A DNA stretch of 64,000 bases from Altericroceibacterium indicum (GTDB lineage: Bacteria > Pseudomonadota > Alphaproteobacteria > Sphingomonadales > Sphingomonadaceae): assembly GCF_009828105.1 (NCBI RefSeq), contig NZ_WTYQ01000002.1:310001-374000 (forward strand), given 5' to 3'. Each line of letters opens with the position of its first letter. Positions within the stretch are counted from its first letter, which is position 1. Under the pieces are notes generated by a model. That model saw only the letters and a list, made by a program, of their open reading frames with translations. It searched no databases and had not been told where the DNA came from. Shown piece by piece: positions 56,040-64,000 of the stretch. The position numbers were made by a program, and so were the translations under genes.

Positions 56040-56303
56040 TCAATGGGAAGTCTTGTCGGTCGAAACCGGCGCAGGCTTAGGATCAGCCGCCGCTTCAGAA
56101 GCAGATTTTGCTTCATGAGAAGGCCCTTCAATCTGGGCTGGTTTTGAGGTGGTGGATGCACCATGATCATCTTCGCTAAGGCCCTGACGGAAGCTCTTCA
56201 CGCCCTTGCCGAAGTCGCCCATCATTTCCGAAATCTTGCCACGGCCGAAAAGCACGAGAACAACGAGTGCGACGATCAGGATCTGAAACGGTCCTACATT
56301 CAC
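56040..56303 (-). CDS. tatA: Twin-arginine translocase subunit TatA
   Basis: Small subunit that oligomerises to open the Tat pore. The 87-residue product has a short N-terminal span ([15 protein letters not shown]), the hinge [20 protein letters not shown] and a hydrophilic tail. The Phe-Gly hinge and missing Glu of TatB type distinguish it as TatA. It follows scpB by 31 bases. Confidence 0.95.
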   Translation of the reverse strand: MNVGPFQILIVALVVLVLFGRGKISEMMGDFGKGVKSFRQGLSEDDHGASTTSKPAQIEGPSHEAKSASEAAADPKPAPVSTDKTSH

Positions 56304-56334
56304 AGGGAAAACTCCAATAGCATTTCCACCCTAT

Positions 56335-56988
56335 CTACGCGCTATCATCTGTCTTTTCCAGCGAAGACCGCGATTTGTCTTCTAATTGGCCGGATTGATC
56401 GGAGTTTTTGCTCGGTTCATCGCCTTCACCCATCAAGGCATCATAGGCTTCATCCACCGGATCAAGCAGCCCGGCCGCTTTCAATTCAGCAATTCCGGGC
56501 AGGTCACGACGGCTCGACAGGCCAAAATGGCTAAGAAATTCGGGTGTAGTTGCATAAATCACCGGCCGTCCTGCCACTTCGCGCCGCCCGGCAATCCGCA
56601 CCCAGCCAGCTTCCATCAACACGTCAAGCGTGCCCTTGGCGGTCTGCACCCCGCGAATGGATTCCACTTCTGCCCGACTCACCGGTTCATGATAGGCGAC
56701 AATGGCGAGAACTTCCGTGGCTGCGCGGGAAAGGCGACGGATTTGCTCACGCTCTGGCCGCAATAAATGGGCAAGGTCAGGCGCCGTCTGAAACTGCCAG
56801 CGCCGCCCCCGCTCTACCAGATGGATGCCCCGCTTCGCATAATGCGCTTGAAGGTCACGCAAGGCATCGCGCACGTCTGCACCGTTCAAATGCGCCGAGA
56901 TCGCTTCGGGCGTCATGGGCTCTTCCGCAGCGAACAGAACCGCCTCCACTGCGCGGATCAGATCGTCTGGCTGCTCTTCATCACTCAT
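56335..56988 (-). CDS. scpB: Segregation and condensation protein B
   Basis: Winged-helix kleisin-associated subunit that, with ScpA and SMC, condenses the chromosome. The 217-residue product contains LIRAVEAVLFAAEEPMTPEAI, RAATEVLAIVAYHEPVSRAEVE and SIRGVQTAKGTLDVLMEAGWV, all family hallmarks. The acidic C-terminal tail is variable. It overlaps scpA by four bases and precedes tatA. smc is not in the window. Confidence 0.95.
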   Translation of the reverse strand: MSDEEQPDDLIRAVEAVLFAAEEPMTPEAISAHLNGADVRDALRDLQAHYAKRGIHLVERGRRWQFQTAPDLAHLLRPEREQIRRLSRAATEVLAIVAYHEPVSRAEVESIRGVQTAKGTLDVLMEAGWVRIAGRREVAGRPVIYATTPEFLSHFGLSSRRDLPGIAELKAAGLLDPVDEAYDALMGEGDEPSKNSDQSGQLEDKSRSSLEKTDDSA

Positions 56989-57791
56989 GAGACAATGCGC
57001 CGCAAATGGATCGGCCCAAACACGCTATCCTGCCGCAATTCAGCTTTGCCCATGCGGGCCAGTTCCAGCGCTGCGACAAAGCTGGATGCCAGGGCAGATT
57101 TACGCAACCGCGCTTCGGCAGCATCGGGCAAAAATTCGCGTAATTCTATCCATTTCAGCGTCACACCCAGCATGGAGGCGACCCGCTCCAAGGCCGTATC
57201 GAGGCTCATCACCGGACGTTCGCGCACCATATGCACCACCGGTTCGTTACGCGCGCGAATCTGGCTGTAAGCCTGCACCAGTGAAAACCAGTCACATTCC
57301 CATTGATTGCGCTTCAACACCCGCAAGCCTTCCGGCCGCCCACGCGCAAACACATCGCGGCCCAACCGGTCGCGTGCCATCAACCGCGCCGCTGCTTCGC
57401 GCATTGCGCCCAGCCGCTGGAGCCGCAATTGCAACCGCAGTGCCAGTTCTTCCGGGCTTGGATCTTCCTGCTCTTCCTTGGGCAGCAGCATCGCGGATTT
57501 GAGATAAGCGAGCCACGCCGCCATCACGAGATAATCTGCCGCCAGTTCCAGTTTCAGGGCTTCGGCATGATCGATATATTCAAGATATTGATCGACCAGT
57601 TCGAGAATGGAAATCCTTTTCAGATCTACCTTTTGCCGCCGCGCGAGATCAAGCAGCAGATCAAGCGGCCCTTCCCATCCATCCAGTTCGAGATAGAGCT
57701 TGTCTTCTGGCGCGGTCTCGGCGGCAGGCAGGCCAGTGCCGGTATCTGCGCCACCCATCGGCGCATCTTCGGCCCAGCCTGCATCATTCAC
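56985..57791 (-). CDS. scpA: Segregation and condensation protein A
   Basis: Kleisin subunit bridging the SMC heads. The 268-residue product has a short acidic leader and then LELDGWEGPLDLLLDLARRQKVDL, the conserved ScpA N-terminus that binds SMC. ISILELVDQYLEYI follows. YLVMAAWLAYLKSAMLLP is the middle helix region, and the C-terminal winged helix contains FVAALELARMGKAELRQ. It overlaps nagZ by four bases at one end and scpB by four at the other. Confidence 0.95.
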   Translation of the reverse strand: MNDAGWAEDAPMGGADTGTGLPAAETAPEDKLYLELDGWEGPLDLLLDLARRQKVDLKRISILELVDQYLEYIDHAEALKLELAADYLVMAAWLAYLKSAMLLPKEEQEDPSPEELALRLQLRLQRLGAMREAAARLMARDRLGRDVFARGRPEGLRVLKRNQWECDWFSLVQAYSQIRARNEPVVHMVRERPVMSLDTALERVASMLGVTLKWIELREFLPDAAEARLRKSALASSFVAALELARMGKAELRQDSVFGPIHLRRIVS

Positions 57792-58816
57792 GCAGTCTGC
57801 TCCGCCAGCCCGAGCAGCGCATCGCGCTTTGCAAGCAAGGCTTCCTGTTGCTCCGAAAGATCGTCAGGCGCAGTCACATGCGTATTGGCAAGCGCCGCAT
57901 CAAGGCGCCCCTTCGCACCATCGCTGATGGCGGGAAGACGCGCCGCGATACCTTGCATGTCGTCCATCTTTGCCCAGCAATTAAGCACCAGATCGCAACC
58001 CGCAGCAATAGCCTGTTCTGCCCGCTCCGGTACTGTGCCAGACAGTGCTTCCATATCGACATCATCGGTGATGAGCAGGCCGGAAAACCCGATCTCGCCG
58101 CGAATGATATCCTTGATAATAGTGGGAGAGAGCGTGGCGGGATTGTCCCCGTCCCATGCCGGATAGCGGACATGCGCGGTCATCCCGATCGGCGCATTGG
58201 CCAGTGGACGGAAAGCCGCAAGGTCTGCATCCAGCTCTTCCGCGCTGGCGATAACGGTCGGCAATTCCTTATGGCTGTCCACCGTGGCGCGGCCATGGCC
58301 TGGCATATGCTTGATGCACCCGGCCACGCCAGCACGGGCAAGGCCCTGCAAGCTTGCCCTGCCAAGAGCGGCCACTTGCAGCGGATCAGCGCCGAACACC
58401 CGGTCGCCCATCACCTCATCCGCGCCCTCATGGCGAATATCGAGCAGCGGCGTGTAATCCACCGTAATGCCCACTTCAGCCAGATCGAGACCCAGCGCAT
58501 GGGCGTTGGATCGCACCGCTTCAATCGCGCTGGTCGGGGCGAGGTGATAGAGCCGGTCGAACACCGCCCCCGCCGGATAAGTCCGCCATTCAGGCGCTTT
58601 CATCCGGGCTACCCGGCCACCTTCCTGATCCACCGAAATATAGAGATTATCCCGCCCATGAATGCTCCGCAGCGCATCCGTCAGCGTGCGCAATTGCTCA
58701 CGGTTTTGCGCGTTACGGCCGAAAAGCACATACCCCGCCGGATCGCTATCCTGAAAGAAGGCACGTTCGTCAGCGGTGAGAACAGGGCCAGACAGGCCAA
58801 AAATCGCAGGTGTCAT
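57788..58816 (-). CDS. nagZ: Beta-N-acetylhexosaminidase NagZ
   Basis: Family 3 glycoside hydrolase that removes GlcNAc from GlcNAc-anhydroMurNAc peptides during wall recycling. The 342-residue product has VDQEGGRVARMK, then CIKHMPGHGRATVDSHKELP with the catalytic His and Asp loop. LLITDDVDMEAL contains the nucleophile Asp. ATG 58816 (MTPAIFG) fits the family N-terminus. It follows the SPOR gene by 111 bases, a gap holding GC-rich hairpins, and overlaps scpA. Confidence 0.96.
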   Translation of the reverse strand: MTPAIFGLSGPVLTADERAFFQDSDPAGYVLFGRNAQNREQLRTLTDALRSIHGRDNLYISVDQEGGRVARMKAPEWRTYPAGAVFDRLYHLAPTSAIEAVRSNAHALGLDLAEVGITVDYTPLLDIRHEGADEVMGDRVFGADPLQVAALGRASLQGLARAGVAGCIKHMPGHGRATVDSHKELPTVIASAEELDADLAAFRPLANAPIGMTAHVRYPAWDGDNPATLSPTIIKDIIRGEIGFSGLLITDDVDMEALSGTVPERAEQAIAAGCDLVLNCWAKMDDMQGIAARLPAISDGAKGRLDAALANTHVTAPDDLSEQQEALLAKRDALLGLAEQTA

Positions 58817-58865
58817 AGATATCAGATTCGCAGCTATTGTCCCCCAGCGCAAGACTGGGAGAGTT

Positions 58866-58887
58866 GCGGGGGTGCTTGGCCCCCCGC
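58866..58887 (-). promoter_or_regulatory. GC-rich hairpin between the SPOR gene and nagZ
   Basis: GCGGGGG and CCCCCGC pair across an 8-base loop (58881-58887 with 58866-58872). No T-run follows on the minus strand, so it is more likely an mRNA-stabilising or attenuating stem than a full terminator. Confidence 0.35.
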
Positions 58888-58927
58888 TCCATCACCCCCG
58901 ACCAAAGCCGGGGCGCTTCAACAAGAT

Positions 58928-59650
58928 TCAGAACTTCACCTGGCAGGCTGCGCCCTGTGTCTTGAGCGTATTGCACAGAGTATTGGCTTCCGCATGGGTG
59001 GCAGCGACTGCCTGCAAACGGAAAACATGGCCAATATCAGCCTGCCCTTCCACGATCCGGTGCCGCACACCGTGCAATGCCGGATAGCGGCGAACCAGCT
59101 CCACCCAGCCCTGCTGTGCGGTTTCCTTGGTGACATAGGCCCCGACCTGCACACCCACGCCGCTGACACTTTCCGAACTGTCAGCGGCAATGGCAGTGCG
59201 CTTTTCTCCTTCGCCCGAAACAGGCTGAGGCGCAGGGTCCATTGGGCGTTCAGCTACGCGGCCTTCACGGGTCTGACCTTCGCCCACGGCAAAGCTGGTA
59301 TCGCCGGTACCCTGAAAGGTCATGCCGCCCGGATCTTTGGGCTTGGTCTTATACGGACCCTTGGGAGCTTCAATCGTACTGCCATCAGCCACCAGAGTCG
59401 TGTCGTCACTGGCGTGAAAATACCACCACAACCCGCCCACAATAACCACGATCAGCAGGAACCCGGCCAATACGAAACCGATGAGGCGCGTGGAATCGAT
59501 CGCGCCTGCATCCTCTTCCTCATCTGCTTCCAGCCATGGCAAACGTTCATCATCGCCAAAAGCCATCGCATCCCGCGACGGATCACCCAGATTCATCATG
59601 CCACCCGATTCAAACGGGCTCTTATCGCCGCGGCCATTGTGTCCATTCAT
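58928..59650 (-). CDS. SPOR domain inner-membrane protein
   Basis: A 240-residue bitopic protein. The acidic cytoplasmic part of about 70 residues is followed by a membrane span (LIGFVLAGFLLIVVIVGGLWWY). A polar linker leads to a C-terminal SPOR domain (SGVGVQVGAYVTKETAQQGW to LCNTLKTQGAACQV). SPOR domains bind septal glycan strands. Its location between argS and nagZ is the common alphaproteobacterial arrangement. It begins three bases after the argS stop, so it is translationally coupled. Confidence 0.9.
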   Translation of the reverse strand: MNGHNGRGDKSPFESGGMMNLGDPSRDAMAFGDDERLPWLEADEEEDAGAIDSTRLIGFVLAGFLLIVVIVGGLWWYFHASDDTTLVADGSTIEAPKGPYKTKPKDPGGMTFQGTGDTSFAVGEGQTREGRVAERPMDPAPQPVSGEGEKRTAIAADSSESVSGVGVQVGAYVTKETAQQGWVELVRRYPALHGVRHRIVEGQADIGHVFRLQAVAATHAEANTLCNTLKTQGAACQVKF

Positions 59651-59653
59651 GGC

Positions 59654-61399
59654 TCAAAGCTCCTCGACAGCCTCCACGCCCAGCAGAGCCAGACCATTAC
59701 GGATTACTTGCGCAACTTGCACCGCAAGGAACAGTCTGCTGGCGGTCAGATCAACATTATCCGTCAAAATGATGCGCTTTTCAGCATCGTCATTGCCCAG
59801 ATTCCAATAGGCATGGAACGCTGCCGCCAGATCATAGAGATAGAACGCAATCCGGTGTGGTTCACGTGCCTGTGCTGCCGCTTCCACTTGCCGTGGGAAT
59901 TGCGCCGCCTGCTTGACCAGAGACATTTCATCCACGCCCAGGAGATCGAGGTGATCGCCCGATGGCGTAATCCCTTCCGCCGCTGCTTTGCGCAAGGTGG
60001 AGCTGATCCGCGCATGGGCATATTGGACGTAAAAGACAGGGTTATCCTTGCTCGCTTCCACCACTTTGGCGAAGTCGAAATCCATCTGCGCTTCAGGCTT
60101 GCGGGTCAGCATGGTGAAACGCACCACATCCTTGCCCACTTCTTCCACCATGTCAGCGATGGTGATGAAATTGCCCGAGCGTTTGGACATTTTCACCGGC
60201 TCGCCATTGCGCAGGAGTTGAACCATCTGGACCAGCTTGACATCGAAAGGGATCGGCTTGCCCTGACCTTCGGAAAGCGCAGCTACAGCGGCCTTGATCC
60301 GCTTGACCGTGCCGGCATGATCTGCGCCCCAGATATCAATCAATTCGTCAGCCTGTTCGGCCTTCTGCATGTGATAGGCAAGGTCAGCGCCGAAATAGGT
60401 CCAATTGCCGTCACTCTTCCTGATCGGACGGTCCTGATCATCGCCGAAGCGGGTGGAGCGGAACAGCGGCAATTCCACCGCTTCCCAATCTTCCAGCACC
60501 TTGCCCTTGGGCGCTTCTAGCAGGCCATCATAGACAAGATCATGGCTGCGCAGCCATGCTTCAGCCGCTTCGGGCTTGCCAGCCGCCTGCAACACCGCTT
60601 CGGATGAAAAGACATCGTGGTGAATGCCCAGCATGGCCAGATCCGCGCGGATCATGTCCATCATCGCCGCGACTGACTTTTCGCGGAAAATGGTGAGCCA
60701 TTCGCTTTCCGGCGCGCCGACATAGGAATCGCCAAATTCATCCGCCAGCGCCTTACCGATAGGTTTCAGATAATCGCCGGGATAAAAGCCTTCCGGGATT
60801 TCGCCGATATCTTCGCCCAATGCTTCGCGGTAACGCAAATGCGCGGACCGGGCGAGGGTTTGCACCTGAGCGCCCGCATCATTGACGTAATATTCGCGCA
60901 CCACGGGATGGCCGGCATATTCGAGCAGCGCCGCCAACGCATCGCCCACCACTGCACCACGACAATGGCCCATATGCATCGGACCGGTCGGGTTGGCAGA
61001 AACATATTCGACATTCACTGTGCGGCCTGCCCCGCGCGTGGAACGGCCATAATCGCCCTGCAAGGCAGCGATGGCTTCGATCTCGCGCAGCCAGTTCGAA
61101 TCATCAAGGCGCAGGTTGATGAAACCGGGGCCAGCAATTTCAGCCGCTTCGATCAGCGGATCGGTGGAGAGCTTTTCCACCAGCTTTTCCGCCAGAGCGT
61201 GCGGATTGGTCTTGGCCTGCTTGGCCAGCACCATGGCAGCGTTGGTGGACAGATCGCCGTGAGCAGGGTCGCGCGGAGGCTCCACCGCCACATTGCCGCG
61301 CGCAACACCTGCGGGCAGAACGGCTTCAGCTTCCAGCGCATCAAGCACTGCATCGATCTTGGCGGCAAATGCCGCATGGAGAGTTTGCGTTTCGGACAT
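59654..61399 (-). CDS. argS: Arginyl-tRNA synthetase
   Basis: Class I synthetase charging tRNA-Arg. The 581-residue product has the N-terminal Add-1 domain, and VSANPTGPMHMGHCRGAVVGDAL with the HIGH signature as HMGH at 142-145. MSKRSGNFITI resembles the KMSKS loop; many ArgRS enzymes lack a canonical one. The C-terminal anticodon-binding DALR domain ends with VAQVIRNGLALLGVEAVEEL. It precedes the SPOR gene by three bases. Confidence 0.97.
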   Translation of the reverse strand: MSETQTLHAAFAAKIDAVLDALEAEAVLPAGVARGNVAVEPPRDPAHGDLSTNAAMVLAKQAKTNPHALAEKLVEKLSTDPLIEAAEIAGPGFINLRLDDSNWLREIEAIAALQGDYGRSTRGAGRTVNVEYVSANPTGPMHMGHCRGAVVGDALAALLEYAGHPVVREYYVNDAGAQVQTLARSAHLRYREALGEDIGEIPEGFYPGDYLKPIGKALADEFGDSYVGAPESEWLTIFREKSVAAMMDMIRADLAMLGIHHDVFSSEAVLQAAGKPEAAEAWLRSHDLVYDGLLEAPKGKVLEDWEAVELPLFRSTRFGDDQDRPIRKSDGNWTYFGADLAYHMQKAEQADELIDIWGADHAGTVKRIKAAVAALSEGQGKPIPFDVKLVQMVQLLRNGEPVKMSKRSGNFITIADMVEEVGKDVVRFTMLTRKPEAQMDFDFAKVVEASKDNPVFYVQYAHARISSTLRKAAAEGITPSGDHLDLLGVDEMSLVKQAAQFPRQVEAAAQAREPHRIAFYLYDLAAAFHAYWNLGNDDAEKRIILTDNVDLTASRLFLAVQVAQVIRNGLALLGVEAVEEL

Positions 61400-61428
61400 G
61401 CCTGCCCGTTAGCGGTTAATTCGCAGCG

Positions 61429-61469
61429 GGGGAAGAAGGTGGTGCATCTCAAATGCCACCTTCTTCCCC
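61429..61469 (-). repeat. 14-bp perfect inverted repeat after the 61478 lipoprotein gene
   Basis: GGGGAAGAAGGTGG (61429-61442) is exactly complementary to CCACCTTCTTCCCC (61456-61469), with a 13-base loop. It sits in the 78-base gap just after the lipoprotein stop and before argS. No T-run follows on the minus strand, so it may be a Rho-type or stabilising hairpin, perhaps limiting readthrough into argS. Confidence 0.6.
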
Positions 61470-61477
61470 ATCACCCA

Positions 61478-62128
61478 CTATCGGGTCGCGTTATAAGCGA
61501 TTTGCGATTCGGTAAGCTGGAAGCCGACCAGCAGCTCAAAATCTGCCCGGTTCAGCGCAGCCCGCACTTCCGGATCGGTCAGCGGATCAATCGCTGCATC
61601 GGCATCGCCAGCCTTACGCTTGCGCGTGATCTTCTCGCGAATATCTTCCGGCAAAGTGGCTTCAGCGCGATCAATATAGGCACCGGCAGAAGCCGTGGCA
61701 TGGGCGCGGGCTTCACCATTGGCGAAGTTCAACGTCACCGTGCCAACGCGCTTGGAGACAACCGCACTGCCACCGCGCATCACGGTGGAGAAATAGGGCA
61801 ATTGTACAGAACGGGCGCCTTGCGTGTTGGTGCGCGTGGCATAGACATCAAAAGTGGCGGTGGCGTAGACCTTGGAGCCCGTATCATCGCAATGGCTCTG
61901 CACATTGGTCATGGTCGCAACCACATCAATAGCATCTTCCGTGCGGGCGTTTTCGGGCGAAAACAGGGTTACATCACCGGTATAGTCGGGGATACCAACA
62001 GCCGGACAAACAGAGCGCAGAGCGGTGATGCCCACACCCTGTTCCACTACGAGATCGCCTTCTGAACGGCACCCACCAAGAGCAGCGGCTGCAATCGTCG
62101 CGATCAGGAGAGGACGGCGAAATTTCAT
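61478..62128 (-). CDS. Conserved-type lipoprotein, function unknown
   Basis: A 216-residue predicted lipoprotein. KFRRPLLIATIAAAALGGC gives a lipobox, with the mature Cys near residue 20. The body is beta-rich (SKVYATATFDVYATRT, VVSKRVGTVTLNF) with two further cysteines (SVCPAVG and SHCDDTG). The C-terminal third is basic and then helical, ending DFELLVGFQLTESQIAYN. No family is recognised. ATG 62128 is preferred over TTG one codon earlier, with AAGGGA upstream. It is divergent from ispH. Confidence 0.75.
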   Translation of the reverse strand: MKFRRPLLIATIAAAALGGCRSEGDLVVEQGVGITALRSVCPAVGIPDYTGDVTLFSPENARTEDAIDVVATMTNVQSHCDDTGSKVYATATFDVYATRTNTQGARSVQLPYFSTVMRGGSAVVSKRVGTVTLNFANGEARAHATASAGAYIDRAEATLPEDIREKITRKRKAGDADAAIDPLTDPEVRAALNRADFELLVGFQLTESQIAYNATR

Positions 62129-62203
62129 CAATATTCCCTTTCAAGGCAGTCGTAGCGGTCCTAGCTCTTTCGCCGCAAGCCGACAACCGCTAGAGACAGT
62201 CCC

Positions 62204-63175
62204 ATGAACGCGCCCTTTCCAAATACGCCCACACAGGGCGAAAAATTGCCCCTTACCCTGTTGATTGCTGCTCCGCGCGGCTTTTGCGCAGGGGTGGACC
62301 GCGCCATTGAGATCGTGGAACGCGCGCTGAAACGCTATGGCGCGCCGGTCTATGTGCGGCATGAAATCGTCCATAATCGCTATGTAGTGGATTCGCTCAA
62401 GGCCAAGGGCGCCATTTTCGTGGAGGAGCTGGATCAGGTTCCCGATGATGCCCCTGTGGTGTTCAGCGCCCATGGCGTGCCCAAATCGGTGCCGGCCGAG
62501 GCAGAACAGCGCAAGCTCACCTATGTGGACGCCACTTGCCCGCTCGTCAGCAAGGTTCATCGCCAGGCTGAACGCCAGATTGCGGCCGGACGGCACATTC
62601 TCTTCATCGGCCATAAGGGCCACCCGGAAGTGATCGGCACATTCGGTCAGGTCGATGCCGGGCAGATGACACTGGTGGAAACGGTGGAAGATGTCGCCAA
62701 CCTTAATCTGCCTGAAGGGACAGAACTGTCCTTCCTCACCCAGACCACTCTGTCAGTGGATGACACACAGGCCATTATCGAAGCATTGAAGGCACGCTTT
62801 CCCGATATCGTAGGGCCAAGAGGTGAAGATATTTGCTACGCCACCTCCAACCGGCAGGCTGCGGTGAAGGATATTGCACCGGGCAGCGATCTGGTGCTGG
62901 TGATCGGTGCGCCCAATTCCTCCAATTCACTACGCCTGGTGGAAGTAGCAGAACGCTGCGGCACAGCTGCCAAGCTGATTCAACGCGCCTATGAAATCCA
63001 GCCCGAATGGCTTGATGGCGTGGGCACCATCGGCCTTACCGCCGGTGCTTCGGCCCCCGAAGAGCTGGTGCGTGAAGTGGTGGACAAGCTCTCTGAATGG
63101 CGCGTGGTTGAAGAACACACGTTGACTTCGGCTGAAGAAACCATGGTCTTCAAACTGCCCCGCGAACTCGCCTGA
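62204..63175 (+). CDS. ispH: 4-hydroxy-3-methylbut-2-enyl diphosphate reductase
   Basis: Last enzyme of the MEP pathway, making IPP and DMAPP with a [4Fe-4S] cluster. The 323-residue product has the three cluster cysteines: Cys28 in [12 protein letters not shown], Cys112 in [11 protein letters not shown] and Cys211 in [27 protein letters not shown] and [16 protein letters not shown] are also diagnostic. thrB begins 14 bases after its stop. Confidence 0.98.
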   Translation: MNAPFPNTPTQGEKLPLTLLIAAPRGFCAGVDRAIEIVERALKRYGAPVYVRHEIVHNRYVVDSLKAKGAIFVEELDQVPDDAPVVFSAHGVPKSVPAEAEQRKLTYVDATCPLVSKVHRQAERQIAAGRHILFIGHKGHPEVIGTFGQVDAGQMTLVETVEDVANLNLPEGTELSFLTQTTLSVDDTQAIIEALKARFPDIVGPRGEDICYATSNRQAAVKDIAPGSDLVLVIGAPNSSNSLRLVEVAERCGTAAKLIQRAYEIQPEWLDGVGTIGLTAGASAPEELVREVVDKLSEWRVVEEHTLTSAEETMVFKLPRELA

Positions 63176-63189
63176 GAGGATACTGAACC

Positions 63190-64000
63190 TTGGCCGTTTA
63201 TACGCATCTTTCCGCGGACGATTTTGCACGCCTGATTGGCCATTATGATGTTGGGGAAGTTATCTCTTCCAAAGGCATTGCGGAAGGGGTGTCCAACTCC
63301 AACTGGCTGATTGATACAACCGAGGCGCGCTTCATCCTCACGATGTATGAAACTCGGCTGGACCTCAAAGATTTGCCGTTTTTTCTCGGTTTGCTCGATC
63401 ATCTGGCCGCCAAGGGTAGCCCGGTGCCGCGCACGATTCATGATCGTGATGGCGCAGCCTTCCGCATGGTGGACGGCAAAGCCGTGGCTTTGATTGAATT
63501 CCTCTCCGGTGTTTCGATAGACACCCCTACCCCGGCACAAGCTGCGGCAGTGGGGGAAGCCTTGGCAGGCCTCCATATTGATGCCGCAGACTTCCCGCAA
63601 AGCCGCGCCAATTCCATGGGATTGCCTGCGTGGCGTGAACTGTTTGCCGAATGCGGAGATGCAGGCCTTGCCAGTATTGACCCGGCGCTTCCCGCGCTTG
63701 TCGCTGAAAAAATTGCTTTCATTTCAGACCATTGGCCCGCTCACTTGCCGCAATCTGTGATCCATGCCGATCTCTTCCCCGACAATGTGTTGATGCTGGG
63801 TAATGAAGTGCGCGGGCTGATCGACTTCTATTTCGCCTGCAATGATCTCACTGCCTATGATCTGGCCGTTACCCACGCGGCATGGTGTTTCAGCGCTGAT
63901 GGCTCCTTCCGTAGCGACGTGGCGGAGGCCCTGATGGCGGGTTATCAATCGCGCCGCCCCTTGTCAGGCGAAGAACGCGAAGCCCTGCCTGTTCTGGGGC
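63190..64000 (+). CDS. thrB: Homoserine kinase, APH type (C-terminus beyond window)
   Basis: Phosphorylates homoserine on the threonine pathway. This is the aminoglycoside-phosphotransferase-fold type common in alphaproteobacteria, not the GHMP type. About 270 codons are visible. YDVGEVISSKGIAEGVSNSNWLI opens the nucleotide lobe. VIHADLFPDNVLMLGNEVRGLIDF contains the catalytic Asp of the Brenner motif and the metal-binding Asp. The start is TTG at 63190 with AGAGGA nine bases upstream; no closer ATG fits. The ispH-thrB order is usual for the class. No stop codon is reached before 64000. Confidence 0.95.
   Translation, partial: MAVYTHLSADDFARLIGHYDVGEVISSKGIAEGVSNSNWLIDTTEARFILTMYETRLDLKDLPFFLGLLDHLAAKGSPVPRTIHDRDGAAFRMVDGKAVALIEFLSGVSIDTPTPAQAAAVGEALAGLHIDAADFPQSRANSMGLPAWRELFAECGDAGLASIDPALPALVAEKIAFISDHWPAHLPQSVIHADLFPDNVLMLGNEVRGLIDFYFACNDLTAYDLAVTHAAWCFSADGSFRSDVAEALMAGYQSRRPLSGEEREALPVLG

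Overview
The window reads as a contiguous piece of a moderately GC-rich alphaproteobacterial chromosome, most likely order Sphingomonadales (Erythrobacter, Altererythrobacter or Novosphingobium type). The pointers are an unbroken alphaproteobacterial division and cell-wall (dcw) cluster, the argS-SPOR-nagZ-scpA-scpB-tatABC run, a P-II gene (glnB) directly before glnA, the short form of ArgC, and ispH followed by an APH-type homoserine kinase. The genus call is inference from gene style, because no rRNA or tRNA gene was recognised. Almost all of the window is core genome.

Layout. 1-5056 (minus strand): the start of proB, obg, a polyproline lipoprotein, a Bax-inhibitor-1 membrane protein, proC and a YbjN-like gene. 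5255-25704 (minus): a TPR-SPOR envelope protein, then the complete dcw cluster, transcribed mraZ-rsmH-ftsL-ftsI-murE-murF-mraY-murD-ftsW-murG-murC-murB-ddl-ftsQ-ftsA-ftsZ. Most junctions are 4-base ATGA or 1-base overlaps, and a strong hairpin follows ftsZ. 25705-26055 is the mraZ control region, with GGGGA repeats at 10-base spacing. 26056-28590 (minus): a secreted DUF4350/GldG-like protein, a small single-span protein, a cysteine synthase and a [2Fe-2S] ferredoxin.

28696-38549 has mixed strands: an AlkA-type glycosylase, an S9 peptidase, phhB, ccmA-ccmB, an AT-rich lone Mrr restriction endonuclease, map, a DUF3298 lipoprotein, an M17 aminopeptidase, an SH3-only protein and argC. 38708-40702 is the nitrogen-control unit: a near-consensus sigma-54 promoter, glnB, glnA and a strong terminator. 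It is followed by an isolated phage-type lysozyme (40799), a secreted repeat protein (41514) and a fasciclin lipoprotein (42668). 43267-50529 (minus) holds bpt-tamA-tamB, then come ilvA, a 3-hydroxyisobutyrate dehydrogenase-like gene and a YtcJ-type amidohydrolase. 54691-62128 (minus) is the lipoprotein-argS-SPOR-nagZ-scpA-scpB-tatA-tatB-tatC run. The window ends with ispH and the start of thrB.

Together the genes cover peptidoglycan precursor synthesis and septation, peptidoglycan recycling (NagZ), chromosome condensation (ScpAB), twin-arginine export, outer-membrane assembly (TamAB), nitrogen control and amino-acid metabolism. I found no CRISPR array, insertion sequence, complete prophage or clear new multi-gene system. 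The points most worth a second look are the SH3-only remnant beside the aminopeptidase, the orphan endolysin, the lone Mrr gene behind a 29-base dyad, the sigma-54 promoter of glnB, the putative MraZ operator with an altered MraZ motif, and a pair of uncharacterised envelope genes upstream of mraZ.
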